Made by a program: the position numbers and the translations under genes
DNA from: Spirodela intermedia
Taxonomy: Eukaryota; Streptophyta; Magnoliopsida; Alismatales; Araceae
DNA length: 64,000 nt
Direction of reading: 5' to 3'
NCBI GenBank assembly: GCA_902729315.2
Contig: LR746274.1
Location: 6,259,037 to 6,323,036, forward strand
Part shown: piece after piece, positions 10,448-20,822 of the stretch
Numbering within the stretch: the stretch's first letter is position 1
How the letters are laid out: every line of letters begins with the position of its first letter
Notes under the pieces: model-generated
What the model saw: the letters and a program-made list of their open reading frames with translations, nothing else
The model's database searches: none
Told to the model about the DNA's origin: nothing

Positions 10448-13400
10448 CTACGGAATAACGTAGGTTGCTGTCAGGTAGTCAACGATCTCTGCGCTCTCGA
10501 ACATCTTCACGCCCGTGTTGGGGTCTTCAATGTAGGGAACCTGATCGTCAACGCCCATCAGAAAACAGGAATCCCATAAATGGCCACCGGTGTGGAAATA
10601 CGCTTTCAAGGATCCCGGCTCGAGGGGGTCACCTGGAAATGCCCGAGCCTCTCGAACAGCTCCTGCCTCTTGGGGCTCCCGCGGGCGGTGCTGCAATCAA
10701 ACCGCTTCAGTCAGCGCGCCCATTCGAGAGAGAGATGATCGCAGAAATTCTAGGAAGCATTCATCCAGAATACTCATCCTATCTTTCCCAGTTCTTGGTC
10801 GCCGTAAATTCTCACGATAAAATAAACCTTTTATCGTCATTTTATCGAAGGTGAATCCCATCACTTAATCCAAACGGAGGATCCTCATTGCAGAGGGGTG
10901 GGTCTTAAGATTGGATGAGAGGGGTCAAGCCATGGCTTAAATATAGAGACTTGCACCACTCAGTGTGGGAAAATAAAGTTTGGCCAGCAGGGCCACTGGT
11001 TCTCTGCCAGGCTGAAGCCAGCGTCTGGGGACCGGAATAACTTGGGTATCAGTCTCATTAGGCCGAAGTTAATATTTTCTTTTAGTAAGATCTATTGGAG
11101 ATGATCGCAAGAATCTAAAAGAACCAGGTAAACTAATAATTCTAGCCCATCATGACCGCAAGAGGCGCGAAGTTCATCATTGCCAAGAGCATAACCAGAG
11201 GGTACCTGTGAAATAGATGCGGCAGTTCCAACTCGACGAGGACCTCGCGCACAATCTTGCAGAAAGGAGAGCCCTGGGAAGACAAGATAGCATGGATCAG
11301 TGGAAACGGCAAAGTAGAATTGGATCTTCTCTTCCTTGCTTTTTTTTCTTGTTTTTTCTTCACGAGATTAACAGATGAGAAGAAACGACGAGAGGGATCA
11401 CAGGAAATGAAGCTTTCCCAAGGAGAACTGACCTCATAAGCCCAGAGTTCAATAGGTTCCAGAGGGGCTTTGGCGGGAGTGTAAGCAGATCCCTGTAAAA
11501 CCATGCAAAAGGTATTACTTTTTTCCACTGTTGACGAAAACCACCCCATCTGACTCAAACTCAATTGACGATTTACTTCTAAAGTAAGCAACATGGGAGG
11601 ACTATTTGTGGCATGCCCACTTTTAGGGTTTACCAGGTGTGCCTTCTTTCAGGCTGAGAGCAGTCATTCACTCATTCATAGTCACAAGCTTATTTCTACA
11701 ATAAACCATGAGGGACTATTCATTGCAGACATCAGAAGAGGGTTGACTACTAGTAGACCAACATGAAACGCCCGAACCAGCTAGGAAAGCACAAGCTATA
11801 CAGCAAAGAGATAGGGTGGAGAGAAGAGCTCCTTGCCTTGCCCAAGCGGCCAACCATTGCAAAGCCCTTAGTAAGAGTCTGAAATGGAACAACGAAACAG
11901 CATGCTGCATGATCCCCTTAGAGTTGTGTAATGGAGGAAAAGCTCAGGAGGGATTGTGAAAGCTTACAGTTAGCAGGCCAAGAGAGAGCATTAAAGGGAC
12001 AGTCCCATCACCTGAAGATCCACATGAATTTAAGTCAGGGTTTAACAATCCATACATCAAAAATGGAAAATTGCATCGCATGTTGCAAGAAACAATGACT
12101 ATCGTTAAAGCCAACAGGAAAATAGCAAATATGCTGAGAAAAAATTACCATATTTCTGAACCAAGTACTTGATAATTTCATCAGATTCGTACATTGACAC
12201 GCCTGTGTTTGGATCCACCTGCAAACAATGGCAGTTTATAAGTGAAGCCACTCAGGAGATATGAGAATTTTTTTGATAATTCAGTTTGATCCACAGTAGG
12301 AGCAATTATAAATAACTATATATTATTAGGAAAAAGGTTTTTCCATTTGCATAAATCTCATTTCATATCATCAAATTTACTCGACAATTATACACCGGGA
12401 AAAAAATAAGCAAGTTTTTTCGTCAAAGAATAGCAATTTGTGATCATTCACTATGAGATGTACAATTGAAAAGTTGCGGATAATCCAAATTCTCATAAAA
12501 TGCATGGTTGACGAACGATTGACCGCCTCAGATTTCAAAACAAAGATCAAGATAATGATTCGAAAAGCTTACCATGTACGGAAATTGCTGCTTTCCACCT
12601 ATTTGTAGAACCTTGAGGCGGAACTGAGGACTATTTCTTGGGCAGGGATAGTACAAGACATCCAGGTCCAGTATGCTCACAATTTCCCTGACCTGTGCAC
12701 CATTGAAGGGAATTGTCGAACACAAGAGATGAGTAAAGAACACATGATCAGATCCCAACTCTCTGAGTGACGAAATAAATAGAGGGATAATCGGCCATTA
12801 TACATGATAACATCAATGCATTCCCATGCCCAATCTAGAAATCCATGCTTTCAGTACAAACACCTCGGAATTTCCAAACTGAAACCAGGACCTTCAGAAA
12901 ACATGAACACTACTGACCTTGCGGCAGAATGGGCAGCTGAATTCCATGCGATCGATGACAGCCCATGTGGCCCCCAAGGAACAAAAAGTCAAAGGAGTCC
13001 GAGAGTCAGCCCTTAGAGATATGACCAGAAAGCCCATACAAGTGCGCGTTCTAAGAGCATTTCGTGAAGAGCGTACCCTTCGAATTCGTAAATCTCGATA
13101 GGCTTCTCCGGCCGAGGGCCCAGCTTTGAGGTTTCCTTCACTGTGAGGCCTGGTGAAGAAGACCCGTCACTCATGATTTCTTCAACCTCAGACATCTACT
13201 TATCATCCCCTCACCATAGAGAATAATATCAAATTTACCCAGCAGAGAATGGACAAACTAAAAGGAATCATCGATCTCACGTCCAAGGAAATAATGCGGG
13301 CCGACGCATGTTTGAGATATATTAAAAGCTATAAGCATTCGAGACACTGAACCTGCTATTCTGAGGGCGTACTGGTCAGAAGGAATGTCTGCTTCCGACA

Positions 13401-13946
13401 CCAAGGACGCCGAGTACCTGTCGAGGTGGGGAAAAACCAGAGATTAGGGACCCCTGCAGTTCTCAAGCGAGGTAGAGCTGCGTGATCAATGGGGCAGCGT
13501 CGAGTCTTAGAAGCCCGTCTCTCGCTCTCCCCAATGGCAATTTCCCAAATTTAGGGTTGAAACTCTGATATGAAGCCGCCAAACGTGCACCCGGACCATG
13601 ACAGAAAGATACAGAGAGAAAGAGAGAGAGGGTAGGGGCAGCAGACAAACCCTGAAACAAAAACTCCGGTGCCGAGACGGAATGGGAGGGCCAGAGAAGC
13701 TCCCAGCACATCGAGCAGCTTGTCGGGCCTGACGGCGAACCTCTTGGGCTTCGGGGCCTTGAATCCGGGCGGCGGCGAGAGACTCGGCTTTTCCTCCGTG
13801 CCGACCCCAGAGACCGAAGTGGAAGAAGAAGAAAACGAGGGAGGTAAACCCGATGAAGCTCTGACGGAGAGGTGGCGGCGGAGACTCCTTCCCGCCACCG
13901 ACGGGGGCGACACCGGCGGCGGGCGGAGGCCGACGACTCCGGCCAT
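10448..13946 (-). CDS. Plastid protein with two thioredoxin/GST_N-like domains (At5g03880 type)
   Basis: This is a predicted plastid redox-type protein of unproven substrate. Twelve exons give a continuous 335-residue frame: 13946-13651, 13417-13353, 13149-13077, 12936-12918, 12692-12573, 12218-12149, 12011-11968, 11878-11837, 11492-11433, 11273-11206, 10690-10633, 10540-10448. The first ~60 residues (MAGVVGLRPPPVSPPSVAGR, rich in Ser/Arg) look like a transit peptide, followed by KRFAVRPDKLLDVLGASLAL. Domain 1 carries PIEIYEFEGCPFCRKVRE and later DPNTGVSMYESDEIIKYL. Domain 2 carries IELWAYEGSPFCKIVREVL and DPNTGVKMFESAEIVDYL. Thus only domain 1 keeps a CxxC (CPFC), and domain 2 has SPFC. Exon 4 is a 19-nt microexon coding CPFCRK. 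The intron after exon 8 starts with GC instead of GT. Family length (about 340) agrees. Confidence 0.93.
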
Positions 13947-14382
13947 CGATCTTCAACAGCGGCACGAGGAACTCGCGGATTCTCCCTCTTTCTCTTCCTC
14001 GCGTGGGGAGGAAGTCGGTGGACTGGAGTGGCGCCGGCGGGCTATCCCTTCCTTCTGTCGCGGCCCGAATTGGGGCCGTAGGATCCCAATCTGACGGCAA
14101 AAGACCCTCTGATCTGCGTCCCGTTTAAATCTACAAGTTGTATTAATCTAAATATCTATTTTATATTATATTTAACTCCCCGTAAAATCTTTTAAATGAT
14201 GTATAGCGCCTCTTCTCTTTGATTTTGCGGTACCCGGGCTCGGGGTGACGTTGAAAGCTGCGTTTTACTAATACAATGATATCTTAGTAACCAAAATCAG
14301 AGAACTACACGATTAGAGAGGGTTTCTGGGTGGCAAAGCCCCCCCCTCTCTCCCTCTCCTCTCTCTTCTCTCTCTTTCCCTT

Positions 14383-14418
<36 letters not shown>

Positions 14419-14522
14419 CGAGAGGTTTTTCTTTAAAAGGATAACCCGTCCTTCTCAGTCTGAGCCGACGAGAGTTTCCACGCCCTGAGCCATCCGTCCT
14501 CCCGTCCACGGCGTCGGCGAGA
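13947..14522. other. Intergenic, divergent promoters
   Basis: This holds the 5' flank of the thioredoxin-like gene (-) and of the PADRE-like gene (+). AT-rich 14140-14210 separates GC-rich flanks. A (CT)n run at 14387-14414 lies about 110 bp before the ATG of the + gene and is probably in its 5'UTR. Confidence 0.5.
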
Positions 14523-14756
14523 ATGGGCAACCGCCTCGCTCGAGGAGAAACCAAGAAGAAGCCCGGCGGCGCCGTGAGAATCAAGGTGCTGCTGAGCCGC
14601 AAGGAGCTGGCGGAGATGATGAGCGGCGGCGCGCCGTCGCCGGAGCAGATGATCGCCATGCTACGGCGAAGGGCCGCCGCCGAAGATAGAGGCCGGACGG
14701 CGGCGGTGTGGAGGCCGGCGCTGGAGAGCATCCCAGAGGGCAAAGATCCCTTCTGA
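14523..14756 (+). CDS. Small PADRE (DUF4228)-like protein
   Basis: This single-exon frame of 77 residues starts MGNRLARGE. It contains VRIKVLLSRKELAEMM and ends VWRPALESIPEGKDPF. The MGN start (a possible N-myristoylation signal), the R-I/V-K-V-x-L-S/T-K/R-x-E-L motif and the W-R/K-P-x-L-E-S-I-P/S-E ending resemble the C-terminal half of plant PADRE proteins, often stress-induced and of unknown biochemistry. It is much shorter than full PADRE proteins (about 150-200 residues). GC-rich codons and an isolated ATG after a CT-rich leader support a real gene. The assignment is by motif memory only. Confidence 0.6.
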   Translation: MGNRLARGETKKKPGGAVRIKVLLSRKELAEMMSGGAPSPEQMIAMLRRRAAAEDRGRTAAVWRPALESIPEGKDPF

Positions 14757-15098
14757 TCTCTCTCTCTCTGTGTCTCTGACAATTACTCACGACGTGTAGA
14801 GCTTAGCTTAGTTATTTAGCTTGTAGAGAAGGTATACCAGAGAACGAGGAAAAGAGTTCCCAGGGTTGGGCGGTCCACTAGCCACGAATCGCCTCTCTCT
14901 TTCTCTCTCCTCTCTCTCCTCTCTCTTTCTCTCTCCTCTCTCTTCCTCTCTCTCTCTCTCTCTTCCTCTCTCTCTCTCTCTCCTTCCTGTGGTGATAAGT
15001 AGCTGTTGAAAGCTTGTTTATCTTGCTCCTGAACATATATCAGCTTCCATGGAAGATGATGTTCTTGATGGTGCGTGGTGCAATGGCCATCAGTACCT

Positions 15099-15104
<6 letters not shown>

Positions 15105-15148
<44 letters not shown>
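15105..15148. repeat. (CT)n microsatellite
   Basis: A pure run of about 22 units in intergenic DNA between the PADRE-like gene and the MITE. Confidence 0.95.
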
Positions 15149-15150
<2 letters not shown>

Positions 15151-15287
15151 GCTTGCGGCCGCAGAGGATTAACCCAGCAAAAGTTTAGAGCGGCTGACGT
15201 GGTCAGCTGGCAGGATGATTCAGCTAGTGGTTCATGACTACGCCCTCACCACAGGTCACTACGCGGAGATTTGGGGTGGTGTGGGGT

Positions 15288-15504
15288 CGGGGTATCAATG
15301 GGCCGGGCCCTGAGAAATGCGGACCTGGCCCGTGATACTCCCTCGAAGCCCGACTTGAGCAGGCAGAAGGCTGGAAATTTGCATCCGGCCCGCCCCAGCC
15401 CATTTTTTCTGCAGGGCTGATTGAGCCCGGCCCGTCGAACTCACGGGCCTCATCGCTCAAGCCCGGAAAAACGGGCGGGCTCTAATGCGGCCCGCCGACA
15501 CCTA
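15288..15504. mobile_element. hAT-like MITE
   Basis: A ~217-bp GC-rich block starts GGGGTATCAATGGGCCGGGC and ends, read on the other strand, TAGGTGTCGGCGGGCCGC, giving imperfect inverted ends. The interior is full of GGCCCG/CGGGCC words. Short non-coding hAT-type elements of this look (GGTGTCAAxGGGCCGGGC ends) are common in plant genomes. No clear 8-bp target duplication was seen. Confidence 0.55.
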
Positions 15505-15764
15505 TTAGATTACTCTAAATCTCCGGGTGCTTATCTGGTGGCCACGTCGCCATCCGTCCGCAGAAAAAATATTTTTTTCCCCAAGAAGTAGGACCATTCC
15601 GGCTGGATTGGTGGGCCCCATGCTAATAGTGATGTCATTTTACGTTTAAATTACGTCATCATATCCCAAATGCTTCACCCATTGACGAACAGAGCTTCTG
15701 CCGGCCCAAGTAGCCTCTGACCGCCAGCTAGCCCGATAACGGCCTATTTAGTTTAAGACCAGCG

Positions 15765-15840
15765 GGCCCATGGTTTATTGGAGTCCAATAAGGGCCATCT
15801 GGGCCGAACTCTAGGCAGAATTTATTTTAGGGGCCCACGT
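15765..15840 (+). promoter_or_regulatory. Site II-like motif cluster upstream of PPR gene
   Basis: GGGCCCATGG, CTGGGCCG and GGGGCCCACG occur within 75 bp, about 190-260 bp upstream of the PPR ATG. TGGGCC/GGCCCA (site II) elements bind TCP factors and are typical of plant organelle-biogenesis genes. Confidence 0.5.
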
Positions 15841-16025
15841 AGTCCCAGTATACAAAAGGAGGGCACATGAAGACAGTTCTTATTTTTTAATTATTGTAAT
15901 TATAGGGTACTACAATTATTGTTTAACTTACCGAGAATTCAGCCAAAATTAAACATCACCGTCATCTAATCTAACAGACGTCTTCAGAGAGATAGAGGGT
16001 TTGAACAGGGATTCTTCTACCTTGA

Positions 16026-17489
16026 ATGGCCCTCCGGCGTTCCCTCTTGAAGCTCCGCCGCCGATCCGTTCCGCTACCGCCGCCGCCTCCGGCAGCGATG
16101 GCGGAGGATTTCGCTGCTCCGCCTGTAGCCGCCGCTCCGTCGCTGGCCCTATCGCTGACGCCAGCCAAGCCGGAGGCCCTCTCCGGCTTCCTCCGCGCAC
16201 ACCTGAGACCAGACTTCTCCTCCTCAGATCTGCTCCACCTCCTCCGCCGGAAGCTCCGCCACCACCCTCGCCTCGCCGCCTACGACCTCCACGTCTTCCG
16301 GTGGGCCGTCGGCGTCGACTCCTTTCGCCACGACCACTCCACCTTTGAGTGGATCGCCCGCACGCTCGCCGTCACCGACCGCCCCGACGATCTCCGGGAG
16401 GTCCTCCGCTTCATGATCTCCCACCCCTGCCCCTGCGCCGGCGACGGCATCTTCTCCTGCCCCCGCCTGGAGCCGATCTTCCGCTTCGCCATTGCCGCGC
16501 TCTGCCGAGCGCGGCGGCCAGACCAGGCGGAGGCGGCGTTCGCCGATCTGCAGAGATCCGTCGACGGCAAGCCCGCCGCCGCAAGCTACAACGTCCTCAT
16601 GAGCGGCCTCTCGAAGCTCGGAAACCACGAGAAGGTGATCCAAATCTACCGCCGGATGGGGAGCGACAGAGTGAATCCCGACGTGGTCACCTTCAACATC
16701 ATGATCCACAGCTTCTGCAAATCCGGAGGAGGAGGAGGATTCGATTTCGTGGCTCTGTTCAGGGAGATGAAGGCGAAGGGATGCAGCCCCAACGTGGTCA
16801 CCTTCAACACCCTGATCGGAGGATTCCTCCGGCGAGGGAGGATCGAGGAAGGGATCGCCGTCGCAAGGGAGATGCTCGACTTGGGGCACGCGATCTCGCC
16901 GGCCACCGGAGAGATGCTCCTCCGGGGGCTCTGCCGCGCAGGTAGGGTTTCAGAGGCCGGCGATCTGGTGATGGAGCTACTGAGAAGGGGAGCCTTGCCG
17001 GAGGGGACGGACTGCTTGGAGCTCGTCGAAGAGCTCTGCGCGGTGAGGGAGCTCGACAGGGCGGCGGAGATGGTGGACGGTCTGTGGCGGGTGGCGGGGA
17101 GGCCGCCGGGGGCGGTGACCTGCGCCGCGCTGGTGGAGGCCCTGAGGAGCTCCGGGAGGGTGGAGGCGGCGGTGGGCCTGACGGAGAGGATGATCGAGGC
17201 GGCGGCGCCGCCGGACGCGGTGACGTTCAACGGGCTCCTGCGGGCGCTCTGCGGTGGAGGTAGGGCGGCGGATGCGGAGAGGTTGAGGATGGCGGCGACG
17301 AGAGGGGGATTCCAGCCGGACGAGTCAACGTTTGAGATTGTGGCGGCGGGGCTCGCCGGAGAGGGGAGGAGGAAGGAGGCGGAGGCCGTCGTGGAGGCCA
17401 TGCTGGACGCGGGATTTATACCCAACATCCGAGCCTACAACCGACTGATGGACGGACTGACCAGGAAATCGTTGACCAAGGGAGGGTGA
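16026..17489 (+). CDS. P-class pentatricopeptide repeat protein (At2g36240 type)
   Basis: This intronless frame of 487 residues codes an organelle RNA-binding protein. The N-terminus MALRRSLLKLRRRS, basic and free of acidic residues, is a good mitochondrial or plastid presequence. PPR motifs of about 35 residues run from about residue 180: SYNVLMSGLSKLGNHEKVIQ, then TFNIMIHSFCKSGGGGGFDF, TFNTLIGGFLRRGRIEEGIA, TGEMLLRGLCRAGRVSEA, TCAALVEALRSSGRVEAAV, TFNGLLRALCGGGRAADA, and a last AYNRLMDGLTRKS. No E or DYW extension follows, so it is P-class (RNA stabilisation, processing or translation, not editing). An internal Met at residue 25 is a possible alternative start. Very high GC at third positions causes long antisense frames. 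Confidence 0.93.
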   Translation: MALRRSLLKLRRRSVPLPPPPPAAMAEDFAAPPVAAAPSLALSLTPAKPEALSGFLRAHLRPDFSSSDLLHLLRRKLRHHPRLAAYDLHVFRWAVGVDSFRHDHSTFEWIARTLAVTDRPDDLREVLRFMISHPCPCAGDGIFSCPRLEPIFRFAIAALCRARRPDQAEAAFADLQRSVDGKPAAASYNVLMSGLSKLGNHEKVIQIYRRMGSDRVNPDVVTFNIMIHSFCKSGGGGGFDFVALFREMKAKGCSPNVVTFNTLIGGFLRRGRIEEGIAVAREMLDLGHAISPATGEMLLRGLCRAGRVSEAGDLVMELLRRGALPEGTDCLELVEELCAVRELDRAAEMVDGLWRVAGRPPGAVTCAALVEALRSSGRVEAAVGLTERMIEAAAPPDAVTFNGLLRALCGGGRAADAERLRMAATRGGFQPDESTFEIVAAGLAGEGRRKEAEAVVEAMLDAGFIPNIRAYNRLMDGLTRKSLTKGG

Positions 17490-17826
17490 AGTCAAAAAGC
17501 GGCCCAAATGCTGATCGGATAACACTTTTTGTAGCTTCTGGTCAACGCGGGCAAAAAACGAATTTATATAAGGAGGCGGCGGATTAGACGCGGGGGCAGT
17601 CGTTCGTCTTCTTCCTCCTCCGCCGCCGCCGCCGGTTTCCTGCACAAGGGACGGAGAAAGCAGATGAGGAGAGAGAAATAATTCACAGATGATGCGAGCG
17701 GCTCTACGAGATCAAGAGGAACCGATCTTCTCGAGGTGGGATGTCAGAATCGAATCCGGAGGGGAGAATAAACTGGACCCAGGAAGGCCAGAATCTCGGG
17801 TCAACGTCCCTTTCTCTGTTTGAACG

Positions 17827-17876
<50 letters not shown>

Positions 17877-18200
17877 CCTCACTCTCTCCCTCTCTGTCTT
17901 TGTATCTCTGCACGGGAAGAATCTCTCAGCACTGAGAAAGCGAGAGAGAAGGTGGATGAAGGAAGGAATCGCTTTCCATGTGGTGGGCGGGCGAAAGGAG
18001 ACGACCACCGGCGCGGCCTAACCGGCTCGCCAAAGCTTGTTCCTCATCAGCCATGGGGAGAGAAAGGAGGTGGCGGTGGTCAACGGGGCTTACCTCATTT
18101 GGCAAACAAGAAGCTCAGACTCCCCCTTCCTTCTCTCTGCTTCTCCTTCCTGGCCGAAGCAGCTCTCCAAACAGCTGCTGGTGCTGAATCCGAACCGATC
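17490..18200. other. Intergenic between PPR and glucanase 3' ends
   Basis: The convergent genes leave about 700 bp with a pure (CT)n run at 17831-17874. A frame on + reads into that repeat and is not credible. 18100-18200 is probably the 3'UTR of the GH17 gene. Confidence 0.5.
17831..17874 (+). repeat. (CT)n microsatellite
   Basis: This is a pure run of about 22 dinucleotide units between the convergent PPR and GH17 genes. Confidence 0.95.
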
Positions 18201-20257
18201 TCAGAGAAGAGCCAGCAAGAGCAAGGGCGACACAAGACCCAGAACGGGTATCATCCTCTCCTGCAGGGCGGAAAAACCAGTTCAGAGAGAGAAGAACCAG
18301 AAGAAGAAGAAGAAGAAAGAAAGAAGGGAGATTTGGACAGACCGTTCTCTGGGAAGAAGATGAAAAATAAGAATACGAAGACGGCAGAGAAGAACCATGC
18401 AGGCCGATGTTGTAGACCGGACTGCCGTCTGGGTAGAACAAGCCATAGTTCCTCTCCGAGGTGGGCCCAGGCTTCATGTCCTCATTGAACAGTGCGAAGA
18501 CATGGACGTCGATCGGCACCGAGGGCTTCAACGGGGTCCCCTGGTTCATGGCTATCCTCTTCAGCAGATTGCCATTATAGGCGGCGGCATTCTCCGGCGT
18601 AGCACCTTCCTCCTCTGGATCCCCCATGGACGGCCACCCCGTCTCGGAGATCCTGATATCGATGTCCGTGTGCCCCATTGCCCTGATGGCGGAGTAAGCA
18701 GCGTCCATCTGGGCGTAGAGCATGTTGTCGTACTTCAGATTGGTGATCGGATCGGTGACGCCGGGGTTTGGCTCGAAGAGGGCGTACTGCAATGGCACCC
18801 TGTCGGGGTCTGCCTTGTAGGCGAAGAAAGGGTAGGCGTTGATGAGGAAAGGGGACTTAGTCTGGGAGTGGAAATTGAGCAGGGGTTGAAGGTAGTGGTA
18901 GAGATCATGGCGGAAGGAGCCAGAGGAAGGGGGGAACGAATTGGCGAGAATGGCGAAGGAGTGGGCAGTGGTTACGCTGACTTGCTCATCAATCCCGAGG
19001 GCGACTAGGGATTGGTAGACGGACTGCATCGCCGGCAAGAGATTGGCCATCAACGCCGTGTCGTTGCCAGAGAGCACCTCGTTTCCCACGGTGACGCAGG
19101 TGATTCTGGTGAGGGGGAGGTAGGGCTGGACGTTTTGCTTGATCCACGCAAGGGCCTTGGAGAGATCCATCATGTTGGCGACGTTCTCGTTGCCGATTCC
19201 GATTATGAACTCGACGTCGGAGCTACTGAAAGCTCTCAGCACGTTTGGATCGGCATCGTAGAGCTTCACCCTGCTGATGTTGAGGGACTGCAGGAGCAAC
19301 GCCACTTGCGAGGGCGAAGGGAGATTATTGGCAATCTGGCCGTAGTTGATGCCGACGGTGACTCCATGCGCCTGGAGGAGAGGGCCTGTAAATCAATAAA
19401 AGGAGCAGAGAGACTCAGCGAGCAAACTCATGTCGCCGGGCGATGAACATCTGAAGAAAGATTTGCGCAAGATTTCTTCCATCAGCAGAGCGGAGAAATC
19501 CTTCCTTCCGCACATTGACCACCGCGTCGATCTCGCCAATTCCTGTTTTCTCCGCGGCGATTCACCGTTCGGCGAAACCTCTTTACGGAGGAAACCAATG
19601 GAATTCGCGTCGGAGGTGAATCGGGCGCCAGAGCACGAGTCTCGTTGGCAATCTGGAAGACGGATCTGAGCGATCTGGACGGGAACGGGACTTCGCGGAA
19701 GTCGCCGGAGACATTTACCACGCGCGGTGGCCACACCTAACAATCCCAACTGGGGAATATATTCCACAGGGGAAAAGAGCAAACCACTTTCACCTCCGAG
19801 TAGTAGGAAAACTGACTGATGCCGTGCTGAGAACAGGTGGGTCTCGGCCTAATTCTCATGTGCGCAGAACAACGAGATACGCCACATCTGCAGAATTCTA
19901 CTGCCAACTTTGCGTCCGATCAACCGTCATTTTGACCGCTCTCGTCTATACGATAACGCTCATACGGGAAGAAGAAGAAAAACTCGAATCGTCTCAGATC
20001 AACGAGTCCAAACAACAGAACAGCAGGGGAGAAAAATCTAAAAAGATCTGATCGTAAACGAGATCCACGGCCAAAGAATCCGGTCGAAAATGAGAAAAAT
20101 TCTCCGTCTGTTACTACAGCGTACAGATCTCCTTCCCTCGTCGACTGAACACAGGATCGATCGAGTGGAAGGGGGAGGGGGAGGAGATGAAGAGGAGGAG
20201 AAGAAGAACCACACCTGAGAGCCACATGAAGAGGAGCAGCCTCAGGACCGTCGCCAT
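18201..20257 (-). CDS. GPI-anchored glucan endo-1,3-beta-glucosidase (GH17)
   Basis: The product hydrolyses beta-1,3-glucan (callose) at the cell surface. Exon 1 (20257-20215) codes a signal peptide, MATVLRLLLFMWLS. Exon 2 (19385-18343) codes the whole GH17 barrel: GVTVGINYGQIANNLPSP, the acid/base Glu in VTVGNEVL, the nucleophile Glu in ISETGWPS, and the strand NYGLFYPDGSPVYNIGL. A Ser-rich linker (SSLPSSYSYFSSSSQRT) follows. I infer exon 3 (18260-18201), joined over an 82-nt pyrimidine-rich intron; it ends in IPVLGLVSPLLLLALL, a typical GPI signal, and restores a clean frame of 381 residues. Without splicing the frame runs to a stop at 18115 with an internal hydrophobic patch and a polar tail. 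There is no X8/CBM43 domain. Intron 1 (about 830 nt) is in the signal peptide region, as usual in this family. Confidence 0.93.
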
Positions 20258-20759
20258 CTCTTCTCTCTCTCTCTCTCTCTCTACTGCCAGCCTACGCTGC
20301 AACTGCCGCTGTTTAAATATCGGCGCGAGCAGTCAAAAAAAAGAAGCCGAACCGATCCCGCTTCCTTGCCACGTGGCATCCGTACGATGAGGACGCGCGT
20401 CGGAGACGCATATCGGTTCACAGGACCGACCGACCCGATAAGAAAACTACGATTCCGTGTGGGAGAATCCGGCCCGGCGGCAAATAACACCAAGTGTCTC
20501 TGGGTGGGCTCTCGTTTTCTCAAAGATTCCGTGGCTAACCACTGCGTGCGCACGTGGCAGACAGCGCCACGTGCACTCAGTCCATCTCCACGAGGCGGAG
20601 CACCACCCGATAAGGAAACACGCTGGCGATATTTAAACAATTATAGCGTAGCGTAGAGATAAATAATAATACAGGGCCCCTTCCAGCGATATTTCTTAAG
20701 AAAAAGAAACCTCATTTTCCGCCCGCCGAGCTGAAGGTGCAGTTCCAGTGAGGAGAAAA
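20258..20759 (-). promoter_or_regulatory. GH17 promoter with three G-boxes
   Basis: CACGTG occurs at 20370-20375, 20551-20556 and 20568-20573. The last two are 11 bp apart. A TATA-like ATATTTAAA on the - strand lies at about 20312-20320, some 60 bp above the ATG. G-boxes bind bZIP and bHLH factors; two of the three sit in a CCACGTGGC or GCCACGTGC context. The right end also contains the 3'UTR of the RNA-binding protein gene. Confidence 0.6.
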
Positions 20760-20790
20760 TCAGTATGGGCGGTACCTCTGACCGGGCCTA

Positions 20791-20822
<32 letters not shown>

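Larger units (their letters stand above)
14757..16025. other. Intergenic: CT repeats, MITE, PPR promoter
   Basis: (CT)n tracts lie at 14898-14990 and 15105-15148. A GC-rich MITE-like element lies at about 15288-15504 and site II-type GGGCCCA/TGGGCC motifs at 15765-15840 upstream of the PPR gene. No protein gene is recognised. Confidence 0.6.

Noticed and set aside
16224-17428. Long antisense and shifted frames over the PPR gene
   Set aside because: These are shadows of a high-GC coding region; the + frame has the repeated PPR motifs.
17704-18488. Ser/Leu- or Arg/Glu-repeat proteins around 17.8 kb
   Set aside because: Created by the (CT)n run; the same artefact explains similar frames at 32.8, 39.9, 41.9, 44.8, 45.0 and 46.5 kb.
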